Positions 25,401 to 38,431 are shown, counted from the stretch's first letter. The stretch: DNA of 64,000 nt from Vanilla planifolia (GCA_023846275.1 JAIUJO010000089.1:759001-823000); one strand, 5' to 3'. Program-made: numbers and translations. The notes: a model not told the origin generated them from the letters alone.

Positions 25401-27234
25401 TAATACTACAAGGGCACACACTTTATAAAAATAAGTATTTTAAAATAAGGTTATTATTCTCTTTGTAAAATTTTGAAAAAAATGGAAAAAAGTATAATTC
25501 AACTTCCTCTTTTGCATGTCTCAACTCTTCAAAAACAACTTTCCTTTGCAAATTCAAAAAAAGTCGAACGCCTAGCTTTAACAACATTTTTACTACTAAA
25601 ATTTCGACCATGTTCTATGGTAAATTACTAGACTAGAAAGGGGCTGCTGATTAAAAGGCATTTGTTAGATGATAAATTAAGCAATTGACAGATTGATTTA
25701 AGCTATGATAGCACAGCCACTAAACTCTATTTCTAAGTATATAATTTAAGAGTGGTAGCATAAAAATTTTTTAACAAAAACACAGAGTTAGAATGAAAAA
25801 AATTAAGGCAAAATTACATGAAGAAAAGGTTTTGTTTTTTAATTTGGTCGAGTGCATTTATATGATAGTAAACTCAATTTTAATTGATAATCTCACCCTC
25901 ATATTCTCAAGTTGATTCCTAAGCAAACTAGCCTGATCTGCTAATTTAGTAAAATCTCCACCAATGCATTTTTCTCCTTCTGCAACTTTGCTATAGTATC
26001 ACCATTCTTGATAGCATCAGCTTATAGCTGAAGGTTATACTATTGCAAGCTATTGTTGTACTCTTGTAGTAGTTTGTTTGTCCCTTGAATCATTTTTATC
26101 TATGTAGTAACAAAATAGAAAATAAATAAAAAAACAAAATATACAAATTATTTTTTCAATTAAGTTCAACAATGCATGTTGCTCTACCTGACTATTAAGA
26201 TGATTTATTTCTTCTGTAGCTTTCTCAAGATCTTCCACTAGACCATAACATAAATTTTCAGAAGCAGCCCTGCTTCAGCTTCTTTCTCCTGAGGTCTATT
26301 GGAAACCTGATATGTTTCATGAGTATTGTCGCTATATATAAGTCAATAAAGAACTATATTTAATTTTTAGAAGGTACCAATTTGTCGGACTCCTCCCTCT
26401 TAAGATTCTTCTCTAAGGTCACCTTCATTGTTTGGTATTCCTCAATCAGCGAAGTAAATTCTTCTATTTTGGAATTCATTTGGAATTCGAAAAAGAAATG
26501 AAGATTTCCAAAGTTTAATTGTAAAAGAAACTCATCATCACGTGAAAATGTAAATTGAAAACATTCACCAATTTCAGAATTCTTTCTCTTTTTAGACTCC
26601 AACAAACTATTGACTCATCCTGTATCACAAGATAACAATCTTCCAAATCAATGTACCAACTAATGCAGGACTTTAGCCTCTTGATGTAGTTTCTCATATA
26701 ATTCATCCTTCCCTACAAAAATAAAACTGTAAAAATTAGAATAAACACAATTACTCAAGAAAAAAAGAGGCAGATTGTTATTGTAACATAAAGATTAGGA
26801 AGCCTAGTTGCCTGGACATCTGCTTCGCTTCTAAGCTTTCATTTCTCAGACAGTAACTTCGCTACATCCTCCCTTGAGTTAAACACAACCCCAGAACCAT
26901 CACAATCTCCATTAGAGTTGGCAGTATTGGGAACACCTCCATTATCCCCAGATATTGTATCCATACTTGATAGAGGTAGGAGACAATGCACGGACTTTGC
27001 CTTTCCTACCATATTCCCACCTCCAATCTTCTGTCGCCTATTTAACTTGGATTTGTCCAGGTTCTCGCTCTTTTGCAAATCAATCTACATTTAAGAATTC
27101 CAAGCCAAGGAGAACACTAGTCATAGAATGGATTGAAACTAAATGTGGCGAGAAGTAAACCTTACATTTGAGCGGCTTCGAGAAACATTATGCCCAACGG
27201 TCAGCGGGGGTTTGTTCTGGTTCCTCGTGTGCAT
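22430..27234 (-). pseudogene. KIN-14: KIN-14 (ATK1/ATK5-type) kinesin pseudogene, arm A copy
   Basis: Remnant of a C-terminal-motor, minus-end-directed kinesin that bundles microtubules in plant spindles. Exon 1 (27234-27166) begins MHTRNQNK, like the MPLRNQNR start of ATK5, and ends at GTAAG. Exon 2 (27072 to about 26838) gives an N-terminal tail ending VVFNSREDVAKLLSEK. Exon 26712-26569 gives YIKRLKSCISWYIDLED, exon 26487-26378 ends LKREESDKL, and later coiled-coil exons give EKATEEINHLNSQ and QADAIKNGDTIAKLQKEKNA. Motor exons: 22801-22660 (ELKGNIRVFCRV, then TGA, then PFLSD) and 22539-22430 (FTFDKVFSH and [14 protein letters not shown]). Damage: the TGA stop, frameshifts, acceptors changed to AA before exon 2 and CG before 26487, and donor GT changed to GC after 22430. 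P-loop, switch regions and C-terminus are absent. Family is clear; the exact paralogue is not. Confidence 0.88.
24198..24431 (+). other. Unidentified open frame inside the KIN-14 copy (arm A)
   Basis: A 77-codon frame on the strand opposite to the kinesin. It begins MRNSAIFENQNFVNSKPF, has a hydrophobic stretch rich in Phe, Ser and Leu at about residues 33-53, and ends with a charged tail (KKRVDEGSGRENL). The partner in arm B (60520-60224) keeps the same start and frame. It probably belongs to an element inserted in a kinesin intron. No family is recognised, and it may be non-coding. Confidence 0.3.
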
Positions 27235-28201
27235 CGTCAAAGAGAGAAAACCGATCCAACGAAGCTACGTAGGGGTAGGGCTGAAGTGGAACCCTGATGA
27301 GGTGCAACGGTTGGATGAGGAATAGAAGACAGAAAGCCTTGGACAAATAAATTACAAACCAAAGAAGAAGGAAAAAACCTTTTCATTATCTTTCCAAGGA
27401 ATTGATTGGTCTCAAGAACAACGATAGTCTTGCTCTTCCCTTCTTTGCACGAGCGAAGGGGTGAGCTTCAAGATTTGTAATTTATTGAAACGAGCATGCC
27501 AAAGATTCTGAAATGAACCAAACATGCTCTGTTAATAATTACACGACGAACAAACCAGTTATATGTATTTTCTTTCAAATAAATATTATTTAGAAAAAAA
27601 AGAAAACAAAAAGAAATAACATTTAAAAACCCAACTAAACGAAAAAAAATTATTGCATTAATTTTTTAGCTTAAATTTGAAAATGAGAGATTACAAAATA
27701 AAGCTTTGAAAAACGAATATTAAAAAAGTGTTTTATATAAATAAATAAAAATTAGATAAATATATATATTTTTAACAATTAGAGGCTGAGAAAAATAGAA
27801 ACAATATTTAAAATTTTTTTATTTGTCAAGACAAATTTTATCTTTCACTTAGTATTTATTTTTAATATGATATTAAGATTTCGTCTTATTATGTTGGAGT
27901 TAATTTTTAATAAATTAATATATAGGATAAGAAATATGTAAAAAACCATTATATTAATATTTGAATCAAGATGAATTGTGACATCATGGTCTATTTTATC
28001 GATCATACTTGTCTATGATATTGATGGTCCATTCATCATTGCTCTTTTGCCATTATTCTCTTAGTGATACAACGAAAAGTTACACTACACTTTAGCCTAA
28101 TTGAGCGTAATTTTTATACTACAATAAATAATATCTCATATAAGGATGATATTTTTACTAAGCAGAATACCTTTTTGAGTATCAATGTTCTCTAGTATTT
28201 C

Positions 28202-29636
28202 TGTTACGCTCTTGTGTTTGATGAGTCAAGCAAAAATTTTTATATCAAATATGGACTTGCTTTAACTGAAATTATTAATATTCAATTAACTCAAGCCATG
28301 AACTTTAAATGTCTAAAATAGTAGTCTTTAAGACTCTTGGAGTCATGGCAAGCTTTAAGGAAATTGAAGACATGCATTAAAATTTTTATACTTTAATTTC
28401 TCTTTATTTTTCTTGAATTTGATATGTCCAAATTTTGAGATGATGTGGCGCACTAGTAGTATCAATATTTGAAAATGTTATAAATTTAATAATTGTTGAA
28501 TTTAAATTTTTGGGCTAAGCATTATTTATAAAAAGTATAGACATTAGTATTTGATTTTTTAAAATTATTTAGGAATAATTTTTCATTAATTTCTTTTCAT
28601 AGTAAGTTAGGAAATTTGTAATACTATCATAACATAAAACTATTTTGGCATTCTTATATTAAAAATTTTGGTACAAAAATTCTCACAAAAACTATAAAAC
28701 AACGTTAGTCTAGGGATTTTTCATTGTTACATTAGGCAGGTCGACCTAACCCGACCACTGGCCTTTCCAAGCATTTAGGAATTTTTTATTGCTCTTTATA
28801 ACACATTTAGTTCATTTGTCTCTCGAGTCATTCGGGGTTGGATCCCCCTTCCTCGACCAAGATTTCATCATTTAGTCATGGTTGGCTTGATTTTGCGCTT
28901 GCTCTAGTCAGCTTTCTCTGTGGGATCAGTTCGCACTTGTTTCGTTCAGCAGCTGCTGGCTGATTTCGCACTTGTTTTGTTCAGCAACTCTTCCTGAGGC
29001 ATTCGGGCTTAGCTCACCCCATTGAGGTCTATCAAACAATTTTTACTTTATTTTATTTTTTAAATCCTTAAAGCCTAGACGGACCAGCTTTCGGGTCGGG
29101 TCTACCCACCCTACGCAACAGTGAAAATTCCTGAGACTAAAGTGGTTTTATAGTGTCTTGTGAGAATGTTTGTGCCAAAATTTTGAATATAAGTATATCA
29201 AAATAATTTTATATTATGATAGTATTACAAGTGTCCTAAATGACTATGAAAAGAAATTCATAAAAAGTTATTCCTAAATAATTTTAAAAATCAAATATCA
29301 AAGTCTATACTTTTCATCAATAATACTTGGCCCAAAAATAAAAATTCAAAAATTATTAAACTTATAACATTTTCAAATATTAATACTACTAGTGTGCCAC
29401 ATCATCACAAAATTTGGATATATCAAATTTCAGAAAAATAAAGAGATATTCAGGTAAAAAAATTTTGGTGCATGACTTCAATTTCATTAAAGCTTGTCAT
29501 CACTCCAATATTCTTGAAGACAACTTTTTGAAACATTTAATGTTCATGTCTTGATTTAATTGAATATTAACAATTTCACTTAAAGCAAGCCCATATGAGA
29601 TATAAACATTTATGCTTGACTCATCAAACACAAAGT
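28202..29636. repeat. Repeat R copy 1, fold-back form
   Basis: The left half (28202-28765) is inverted relative to the right half (28786-29636). The outer ends read TGTTAC.CTTGTGTTTGATGA and TGCTTGACTCATCAAACACA. The right half runs in the same orientation as copies 2 and 3 and has their GC-richer core: GGGGTTGG.TCCCC, CCTCGACCAAG, CAGCTTTC, and later GACC(A)GC..TCGGGTCGGGTC. The left half is the reverse complement of 56030-56595 and is continuous with arm A. I recognise no encoded protein. It may be a non-autonomous LTR or long-TIR element. Confidence 0.85.
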
Positions 29637-29639
29637 GTT

Positions 29640-31300
29640 CTCTCTACTTTCTCTACTACAAAAACATCAACTATATGATTCCCCCATCATGTTGTATAAT
29701 TGGCATCTCACTAAATCATTGTTATTAATTGTTCACTTATTGTATTATATGGCCTCTCTATCAAACAATATGATTCCTTCAAATCGCTATATATGGTTAT
29801 CAGAAGCCCATCTTACTCTTTGACCTTTATCTAATCATATTGTATGAGAATTCCATGGTACTGTATGATCACGCCAACTATGATATGACGACATTGTTGG
29901 ACCACACAATAAGCTTTCTTCTTGAACCAACTTAACTCTAATTGTATTATATATTCTCTTAATTGTATTATATGCTTATTAACTCCCTAAACAAATTATT
30001 GATAATCATATTGTATACTGAGTCTAACCATATAGTAGACTCACCTCGAAACGAAACCATAAGGATTAAATTCAACGATATTTTACTATAAGACAACTCT
30101 AAACCCCCAAAATTAATTATCATAGCATTCTTGTGCAATAAAATAAACCTCTAATTTCTTTATAAAAATGAATTAATTCAATAAAAAATATAATTTCAAT
30201 TTTGTTTGTCCTATTTTCACTCATTGTAGTAGCTTTCTAGTACGTTCTTCCCCTTCTTTATTCTTATAGTAATAGTAAGTCTTCTTTCTGTCTTCCTTGC
30301 TGCTATCCTCATGACCAACAAAATTCTTTTCTTCTCTTTCTTGTTGTCCTCTTGAAATGAAACTTTCCTCTTCCCTCTTCTCTTTATTTTCTCATTTTCT
30401 CCTTCTCTCCCTCCATTTTTCTTTCATTAGCTACATCTCTAAACTACCTAAGACTTTTAGTAATAACTTATTTAACACTATTCTTGTTAAAGATAATTGG
30501 CTTAAATTAAAAAGTATTATTTGCCGTTTAAATATTCACACTATTAATATATATATGTATTATTCAAAAAATTATAATTAATTATGTAGGTCATAAAACA
30601 TTATTAGCACACTATAATTATATTCTTCAAAGAAAGTTCTTTTTAATTATATGCTTTAATAAAATTTTATTTTCATTTACAAATATGACACACTTCTCAT
30701 AATAAAATTATTATTATTTTCTTTTAATTAATAAATGAATTATTTAAAAAAATAATTTTATTGTTATCTAAATTCTCATAATTACAATTATATCAATCAA
30801 ATCTCAAGATTTGTAACATATTATATAGAGCAAAATTTTAAGATATTACAATAACAAAATTCTATTCTTTTATGCAATATTTCATGAAAGTATATATATT
30901 ATCATGCATATCATGAAATATAAATATTATTAAAATATAAAACGATATACTAATAAAATAATTATCAACCTCTTAGAAAAATCAAATTCTATGTAAAAGT
31001 AAAAAAATAATAAATAATTTGCAAAAATATCTTCATTATGAAACATTTTATATATTAATTTAATATTATGCATATATCATAATTACAAGTTTTACTTATT
31101 GAATTTAGGATGAAAACATATTTTTCAAATTATTTTTTTAATTTTTTACAAATATAAACATGGATGTTTATCACAAAATAATTTTTCAAATATATATATA
31201 TATAGACACACGAACAAAAACACACACTGTATTTCTTATGATTATTTCACTCAAATTATTATCTTTATTTTTCCAACACAAGCAAGAAATTTATTTAACC
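29640..31300. other. AT-rich intergenic DNA upstream of the DUF4220 pseudogene
   Basis: At 29640-30060 there is a cluster of near-palindromic words of the type ATCATATTGTATGA and TTGTATTATATG. A CT-rich tract follows at 30230-30440. The remainder is nearly pure A/T, with an (AT)n run near 31190-31202. I see no gene; the open frame at 30357-30581 (+) begins within the CT tract and is not convincing. Confidence 0.5.
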
Positions 31301-31537
31301 TTTGCGTGTCAATTATAAATCAGAGGTTTCCCCTAAAAAAATATATATTTCGTGCTATTTTGACACGAGAAAGTTGATCATGTTTTGGCTTTTGCTCCAA
31401 ACAAGCTTGGGTTCCCCGTCAAATATATATTCACACTCACCTGCTGGAAAATGGAGTAGGGAGATCGAAATGAATGGTGAAAGTGTAATTATTTTAACTT
31501 TTTGGAATCAGTTGATCTCACAGAAGACACAAAATTA

Positions 31538-33240
31538 ATGGATATTCTGGGAAAATATAAGAAACTCTGGAGGAAGTGGGATGTACGTATTTTGATAATG
31601 GTAAGCCTCGCGATACAAATTGTGCTGATCTTCCTTGGATGTTTGAGAAACAACTCAGCATCGAGAGCATGGATAAGAATGGCTGTTTGGAGCAGCTATC
31701 TTTTGGCCAACTGGGTTGCCGACTTCGTCCTTGGCCAGCTAAGTAGTAGCATGGACCACAATAGCAACATCGCCATCCTCGCATTCTGGGTGCCTTTCCT
31801 TCTGCTTCACCTTGGTGGCCTAGACACCATCACTGCCTATTCCATGGAGGACAATGAGCTGTGGGCTCGACACCTTCTTGCTCTAGCCTACGAGCTCGTC
31901 ATTGCCGTCTATTTTCTGTCTCGTCTCTTCCAATTAACCTCCTACTCGCTCCCACCCTGCTCATGTTCTTTGTCCCCATCATCAAGTATGCAGAGTGGTC
32001 TTAGTCGCTCTACAGAGCCAGCAATGATTGTTTCCATAGCTCGATGGTCATTTCAAGCAAGCAAAGTCAATAAAACAAGATTTCTTCCAACCGTAGGACA
32101 ATGGAAGCACGTGTGCATGACGAAAATGAAAAAGACAATTTGAATGATTTAAAAGGAGCTTTCAATATGTACTCGAATTGCAAGCCTTTCTTCTTGGACG
32201 TTATTCCACTGGTGGACATATACAAGGTAATCGGAGACATGTTGAAGGAGATGATTGTCAAGGACGTTTTGGGCCTGACAAGCATGGAACTAAGCTATGC
32301 CTATGATGAGATGTACATGAAGGGCGCCATTAATTTCTCACGTGCCGGCATCATCCTCAGGGTGATCTGCTCCTTCGATATCCTTCTCGCTTTCTTATTG
32401 TTCATTTTCTCCCCAAAGCATGGCTTTGACCATAGGGACATCACGATTACTTATGTCATGTTTGGAGCTTCCATATGTCTTGATACCGTGGCTTCTCTCA
32501 TGTTCTTGCTTTTCGACTGGCCGGTGATCTTCCTTCTCGAATTTAAGAAACTGGGCAAGTGGGGTTCACTTCTTGCCCAGCTCATTCACAGAATAAGGAG
32601 AAGATTGTTGCGTGAACGAAGATGCGGGCCTTCTGAAAAGACGCATCTCAACTTGATCACCAACTGCTTCAGGAATGCAGCAGTACAGCCAAAGGAACAT
32701 GTATCACCAGACAATCCGAAGAACAGGAGGATAAACAAATGGCCATGCAGATTAGAATCCAAGCTTAGGCGATCCATTAGAGCATTTTTAGGAGGCAACT
32801 GTATTGTTCCCGAGCTGAACCAGTGGATTGTCATCCTAAACTTCGTATTCACAGAAGTCAGTAAAGGAAATCAACTTCTTCTAGAGCTCGTCACTGCACA
32901 TTCTCAGAAACGCTTACAAATATCGTGGGAGCAGTCCAACGATAAGGCAGGGCTCGCTGCCCTCCGACAAGTCGATGCCCTTGTATGGGTTGTCTTTGCA
33001 TTCCTTAATTTAACAGAAGGCTTGTTAGCCGATCAGCAACATCTTGTGTGGCACATTGCGACACAGCTATGCTACCACTGGAAGCCCCAGGAGCTGCACC
33101 CATTGCATCATCCTCATGAAACACAACCAATGTCTAAGGGTTAAAAGCGAAGAAAAGCACTTGGCAGGAGACGCAGAAGAGCACTTAGCCCGCCAGTCTG
33201 GTTAAACAATAATAGAAACTTATCTCAAGCCGACCCAGAT
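31538..33240 (+). pseudogene. DUF4220-DUF594 membrane protein pseudogene
   Basis: Plant-specific family of unknown function, usually one exon of roughly 650-750 codons, with an N-terminal multi-pass DUF4220 region and a C-terminal DUF594. The start is the ATG at 31538 (MDILGKYKKLWRKWDVRILI), which fits the family N-terminus. DUF4220 signatures follow: WIRMAVWSSYLLANWVADF and ITAYSMEDNELWARHLL. A one-base frameshift near 31930-31945 moves the reading to the frame giving TLLMFFVPIIKYAEW. In-frame stops follow at 32002 (TAG, probably from the Trp codon of the family's KYAERTW motif) and 32071 (TAA). The frame is then open from 32074 to 33144, with several membrane segments and the DUF594 motif VWHIATQLCYH near 33048-33080. 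The rest of DUF594 is missing. GC is clearly higher than in the flanks. It converges with the SDA1 remnant about 100 bases away. Confidence 0.87.
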
Positions 33241-34554
33241 AAAAATAAGCTTTAAAATAAAAAAAATCATATAACAAAACAAAAAACATGATGCTCTTGC
33301 AATTAAAAATGGCAAATGTAACTATGACATACATTTTTTTGTTTCACGACAGTTTTAGCCTCGTACTTTTCTCTATCCCCTCTGCCTGCTCGAATGAGAG
33401 CTACTCTCTCCTGCTTGCTGAGCTTGCTCCTGACATGCGCTAAAAACAAGGCATGATTATCACTAGTTAACCAATGAAGTTTAGTAAATTTCTTTTAGAA
33501 ATGCTAAGCCAACTCGGATGGGTCAAACGTCACTATAAGCACTCAACTCAAAAGTAAAAAAAACTTGAATACATCCAAGAGGTTCTGATTGTTCTTATTC
33601 CTGCCATTTCAATGAGATCACTCCCAAAGAATGGCTGGTGAGAAACATCAAAGAAAGCAACAATGTCATAAGACATTAAAAGCAGGAACCTATGAACTAT
33701 ATTTGTGAAGCATTGAGCACAGATTTCTTCGTGCTTAAGACAATAAAATTGCGGACAAGGCTCGGCAATAATGCTTCCATTAGCTAATTTCTAGATTGAC
33801 TATAACTATGACGCTTTTGCTTGATGAAATAAAACTCCATTTGAATCTAATTACTTGTGCTAGAAATTACTTGCTATTGCCCAATTTTATTCAAATAATG
33901 CATGATCAAATTATAAAACATGACTTAATCCCCCTAACAGTGAGATTAAGTTATATCCTATGAAGAATTATGTGTCCAATAAAACCACGTCATTGGTATT
34001 TCATCTTTGAAATACTAAGTCGACTGATACACTTGTAGGACTAACTATCTGGCTTCACTTCTCTAGACAAGATCAACATTAACATCATCAGGCCATTAAA
34101 AGCCATGAAATATGCATGAATAATACACATTAAGAAGTGAAATCATAAGGGTCATAAAACTAATAGAAAGCAACCATGTTAGAGAGTTACAACAAGTTTA
34201 ACAGGGTTTAAACGTTTTGCACTTAGCTGCTCAGAAGATGGAATTTCAGAAGTTGTTGCTTTATTACCTTTATCCTTTCTTAATAGACCATGTGGAGACA
34301 AGGTTCTTTGCCTCTTTATTTGCCTAATAGACATTTGAATATGATTTCTTAAGTTAAACTTTTGGTCAAGACATGATGACCATGCATATAACCTATGCTC
34401 ATTTATTTGATAAGACTGTCTTCAATTTAAAAGCTTGGTCAAGAACATTTGCATGAACAAGGTAATCATTGCAGAAGCCATGTTATCAATAAATACAAGA
34501 TAATCGATGAGCTGCTAAGAAAATTGAATATAGAAGACAAAAGATGAATTCCAC

Positions 34555-35208
34555 CTTCAGTTCTTTGATACGTTGGAAGTCTTCATTAGAAACAATACGA
34601 TCAGCTACATCAGTTAAAACTTCAACAACCTTGATTACTGCAAGTCTTTTTAGAGAACGTGGACTTGCATCAACAACATTCAGACATTCAACAAAATTGC
34701 CTAGCCTCTTCTTCTTTCTATTCGACCGATCTTTCCCATCATTAGCATCTTCATCTTGCCCATAAATACTTATGGCTTGCAATTCTATTTCTTCATTCAA
34801 TTCTTCAGTGTCACAAACATTAGCAAATTCCCCATCATCTGAACCTTCTTCATCACTGTCATTCCTATAGGCATCATCTTCCAAACCATTAATACCACTC
34901 GATTGTCCACTTTCAGGGAAAAATTTGTTGTCACTCTCTCCACCATTTTCTACAAAATCCTCATCTTTTTCATATGTAACTCTAGCACAGATATCAATGT
35001 CAACTGGTGAGGAATCATTTTCAGCTTTAGAACCATAAGCAGCCATTTCATCCTCAAAACTACTATATAAAGGCTTAACATCGTCTTGTTTAAGTAACTA
35101 AACACTGGGCACATCATTGGCAACACTGACTTCTCCAAATGCTTTTGGTCTGGCTTTTGAATCAATGGGATGACCTTGATCTTTCTTGACAAAAAATGAA
35201 GAGCTTAT
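34555..35208 (-). pseudogene. SDA1: SDA1 pseudogene, largest exon (acidic region)
   Basis: This exon of 654 bases has an acceptor TAG just before 35208 and a donor GT just after 34555. It starts FFVKKDQGHPIDSKARPKAF, contains one stop where the family has a Glu codon (after NDVPSV, GAG to TAG), passes through a long Asp/Glu-rich part that is typical of SDA1, and ends SNEDFQRIKELK. After the stop the frame is open for about 165 codons. That makes it the best-preserved piece of the gene and could mislead annotators into calling a short acidic protein at 34486-35046. Confidence 0.9.
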
Positions 35209-36479
35209 CTATAGAAATAAAAAAAGGAAATTGAATTTTTTTCCAAAATATAACAAATTTGTCATTCTTTTTTCATTACACATTAAGGATGCCGTAAAAA
35301 ATAGTAAAGTCAAAAACATACCTGTCTTAATAATGTGATCAAGGAGCACGCAACAATTGAAACAGCTTTCTCAAGCGACTTTTTGTACAACACCAAGTCT
35401 TGAAGAAGGTCGTTGTTCATCAACTAAATCACAATGAAAAAAAAATTAAGAAAGATGGTGGTAACTTCTCCTTTCATGCTGTAGTAAAAAAATAAATTAA
35501 TCCAAATATTCTTATGTTGCTATGAAGACCAAGAATGAAAGAGCATCAGCTCAGTCCAGGCTGTTTGTAAATACAAATAAATCTTGCTTCCTAGGTTTTG
35601 ATCACCTAGAAGCATTTTTTAGTGCTGATTAGAAATTCTATATCAGAATTGCAAACTAAAAAATAGTTCATAAATTACCACTGATATGCAAATATGAAGG
35701 GAAATCATCGTGTAAAGAGACAAGGTTCATGATGTCACAGAAGTGCTTGAGTAAATATATAAGGTGCAAATTCCATAATGCATTAGTTCCAACTGTCATC
35801 TACCATGCATCTAAACCATATTATTGTTCCTTTCCTCTGAATGCTTGTTTAAGATATGCAGGCACTTAAATCACATATATTTCCATCTTTTCAAAGGTTT
35901 AATTCATGAAAAATTTCAGTATTTATTACTAAATCATCATGTGCTAGTAGTCTTTTACATATGCTGCTACTTCTCGAAAAGTGCACTTTAAAGTATCGAA
36001 GCCATTTTAATTAAATATGTTTGCATATTTAGGTATAATTGAAAGGCAATTGAATCAAATGCAAGAGCATTAGTATGATAGCCGAAATTATTTAATCATC
36101 AAATACATTTGCATTTGTGTATTTAATGTTGAATGTAAACTCTACAGATCCAACACTATGAAATCAATATATTTTGATGCATCTCAAAAAAAATATCATG
36201 TGGTTAATAGCTAGATTTGAAACATGGGCAAACCATTGAGAAAATCTTGAAATGAGATATCTACCAGTACATTATTTGTGATTTTTTGAAATCTTTTATT
36301 TTTTTTATAAATTTTTAAAAATAAAATTAAAACAATATTTTATATAATCCTTATTATTATTATAAAAAAATATGCTTATCCTCCTTAATGCTTTTTAGCT
36401 ATGCTCTAAGCATGAGGAGTTCTCAGAAAAAAACGAAGAGCTTGGGAGAAAAGAAAAGGATAATAGCTTGAGCTTGGGT

Positions 36480-36686
36480 CTAGAGGGCTGCAATAAGCAA
36501 AGCTTCACCTAAGAAAGTCACAGTAGAAACTACTTCAATCTGGGAAAAGATTTTCATAAAAGAGCTCATATCTCGAATTGCATAAAAAGGACTGTTAAAA
36601 GTGCACTTTTGACTGGGATTTTCCTCCCTTGGAATGCTGTTAAATTTTCTATTGAGCTGCTCGAGCGATGGTTTTGAAGTAACCAA
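36480..36686 (-). other. Unidentified exon-like frame in the SDA1 interval
   Basis: A 68-codon frame with balanced, protein-like composition, including NSPFYAIRDMSSFMKIFSQ and TVTFLGEALLIAAL. It lies between SDA1 remnants on the same strand but does not match SDA1. It could be a fragment of another gene or transposon trapped in an intron. I do not recognise the family. Confidence 0.3.
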
Positions 36687-36825
36687 ATATTGGGATGAAT
36701 TTGGTAGTGTTGTTAAGAAAGTCTATGTCACATACCATACAATAGGCTTAATCGCACAAAATCACAAGAAAAAATATACAATACGATATGAGAGGATGAC
36801 CTTTACAATCGTTGGCACCTGAATT

Positions 36826-36960
36826 ATGGGCAATGTTACATTGATATATGATAAGATCAATGCTGTTGTCATTAGTAGCTAAATGATGAGACACGGTACG
36901 ACAAGGACACTATCATCATAAGTAGAAGATACTAGGCAATGTGGGCGATGGTTCCGTAAA
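36826..36960. repeat. Diverged direct repeat, first copy
   Basis: Aligns with 37601-37745 in the same orientation: ATATGATAAGATCA / ATATGATACGATCA, GTAGCTAAATGATGAG / GTAGCTAAATTGTGAG, and ACTAGGCAATGTGGGCGATGG / ACTAGACAATGTGAGCAATGG. Probably a small transposon remnant in an old SDA1 intron. Confidence 0.65.
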
Positions 36961-37600
36961 GCAAAAGAAGGATTTATAAACATTTTGTAACTATGTTTGT
37001 GAATACTTATTGTATAAAAAAATATATAGTTTAGAAAAATAACAAAAAAAGAAAACTTAAAATTATTTTAAGTATTTCAATAAACTTATGAATAAAATAT
37101 AAATAATTACAAACAACATGTAATAAAAATTATTAAAAAAAGAAAAGATAAAAAAATCAAAAGGCAATAAAAGTGACATAAAAGTGTCATCATATGAACA
37201 ATCTAAAACTATAATATAAGTTAGTTAATTTGCTAAATTATTATAAAATATTATTTTTGATTGTTATGTACTGTGATATGAGAATACTACATAACATATA
37301 TTTATCTATACTTATGTTCTGATTTATATGACAACGTACTATAATTATATACACACACATATGGTAATTAAAAAATAAAATAAAAAATAGAAATATATGA
37401 TAGAAAAAGAAATTAAAAAGAAAGAGAGAATGATTGACAAAATAAATCTAGAACACGAAAATGATGAAATAAGAATGTGATGATTTGTTTATGACCCCAT
37501 CTCGCAACTGTTCGATATGAGAAATTCACCTTTTGTATAGTTGGTTCCTAAACTATGAGATACGAAAAAACAAAAAAACCCTCCACCATGAATACATGAT

Positions 37601-37745
37601 TCTAAACAATGCTTGCAATGGTACAATGGTATATGATACGATCACCCCTATTGTTTGTAGTAGCTAAATTGTGAGCCATAGCATGGCAAGTACAGCAACA
37701 TGTGACTACAAAATACTAGACAATGTGAGCAATGGCTCCATGATA
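37601..37745. repeat. Diverged direct repeat, second copy
   Basis: Partner of 36826-36960, about 775 bases downstream. It also carries the GATACGATC word that recurs elsewhere in the window. The DNA between the copies is A-rich, with no gene seen. Confidence 0.65.
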
Positions 37746-38431
37746 AATAATCTCATATGGAATCCTGAGTGAGGATAGTGATCAATTGAAAAAAAATTAA
37801 AATTTTTAAAAAAATACTTAAAAAAATTTAAAAATAAAATAAAAGGAATACAATATGAGAACAAGAAAAAGATAATATATGATATTAATATTATATGCAA
37901 TTATGTGTATTATGAGCATATATATAATGATTCAACATTTTATGTCTTTTATTGATAGCATATATTATTCTTAGTTATTGCTCCATCTTTATTTAACTAC
38001 ACATACATATTATTTTATATTCTTGCAATTAGTAGTTTACAAATTAAGTATATTATACTTATTTACTTACATTATAAGCCAAGATACATGCACATACAAA
38101 GCTAAGGGTTCTTAAAATATAACTTAAGATTTTGAATTAAATAGCATATTATTTTTTAAACTTTGTGAAAGACATTAAATGTGAAGACAATTGTTATTCT
38201 TAGTTGACAAAAAATACATTTATATACTTTTCAACTTATCTTTCATTTGATAGCTTGAGATCATGTTTCCTGCTTTCTATCTTATTATTTTATCTTATGA
38301 TATTATATTTGATATTTGATTTTTTTCATCACCCCAAATCAATTTTTGAATTGTGTCCTTTAGATTTGTCACATGCTCTCTTTATTGTACTGTATTCTAA
38401 TATTGTTGGTATATTTTAATATTAAGCCAAA

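Larger units (their letters stand above)
20739..28765. repeat. Arm A of a large inverted repeat
   Basis: This whole block is the reverse complement of 56030-64000. Anchors in order: 20739 pairs with 64000 (AAAGATCCTTTTcAAAAACTTG), the KIN-14 motor exons at 22430-22801 pair with 61925-62299, the frame at 24198 pairs with 60520, the kinesin start at 27234 pairs with 57568, and 27890-28200 pairs with 56597-56890. Hand comparison of one 142-base exon gave 21 differences, roughly 85% identity. The arms have nearly equal length, so no large insertion is private to either. Arm B meets the window end, so the true repeat is longer than 8 kb. Confidence 0.92.

Noticed and set aside
34486-35046. A stand-alone acidic protein gene of 186 codons (-)
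   Set aside because: It is the inner part of an SDA1 exon. The frame continues upstream past a stop into SDA1 sequence, and its 3' part runs through a donor site into intron.
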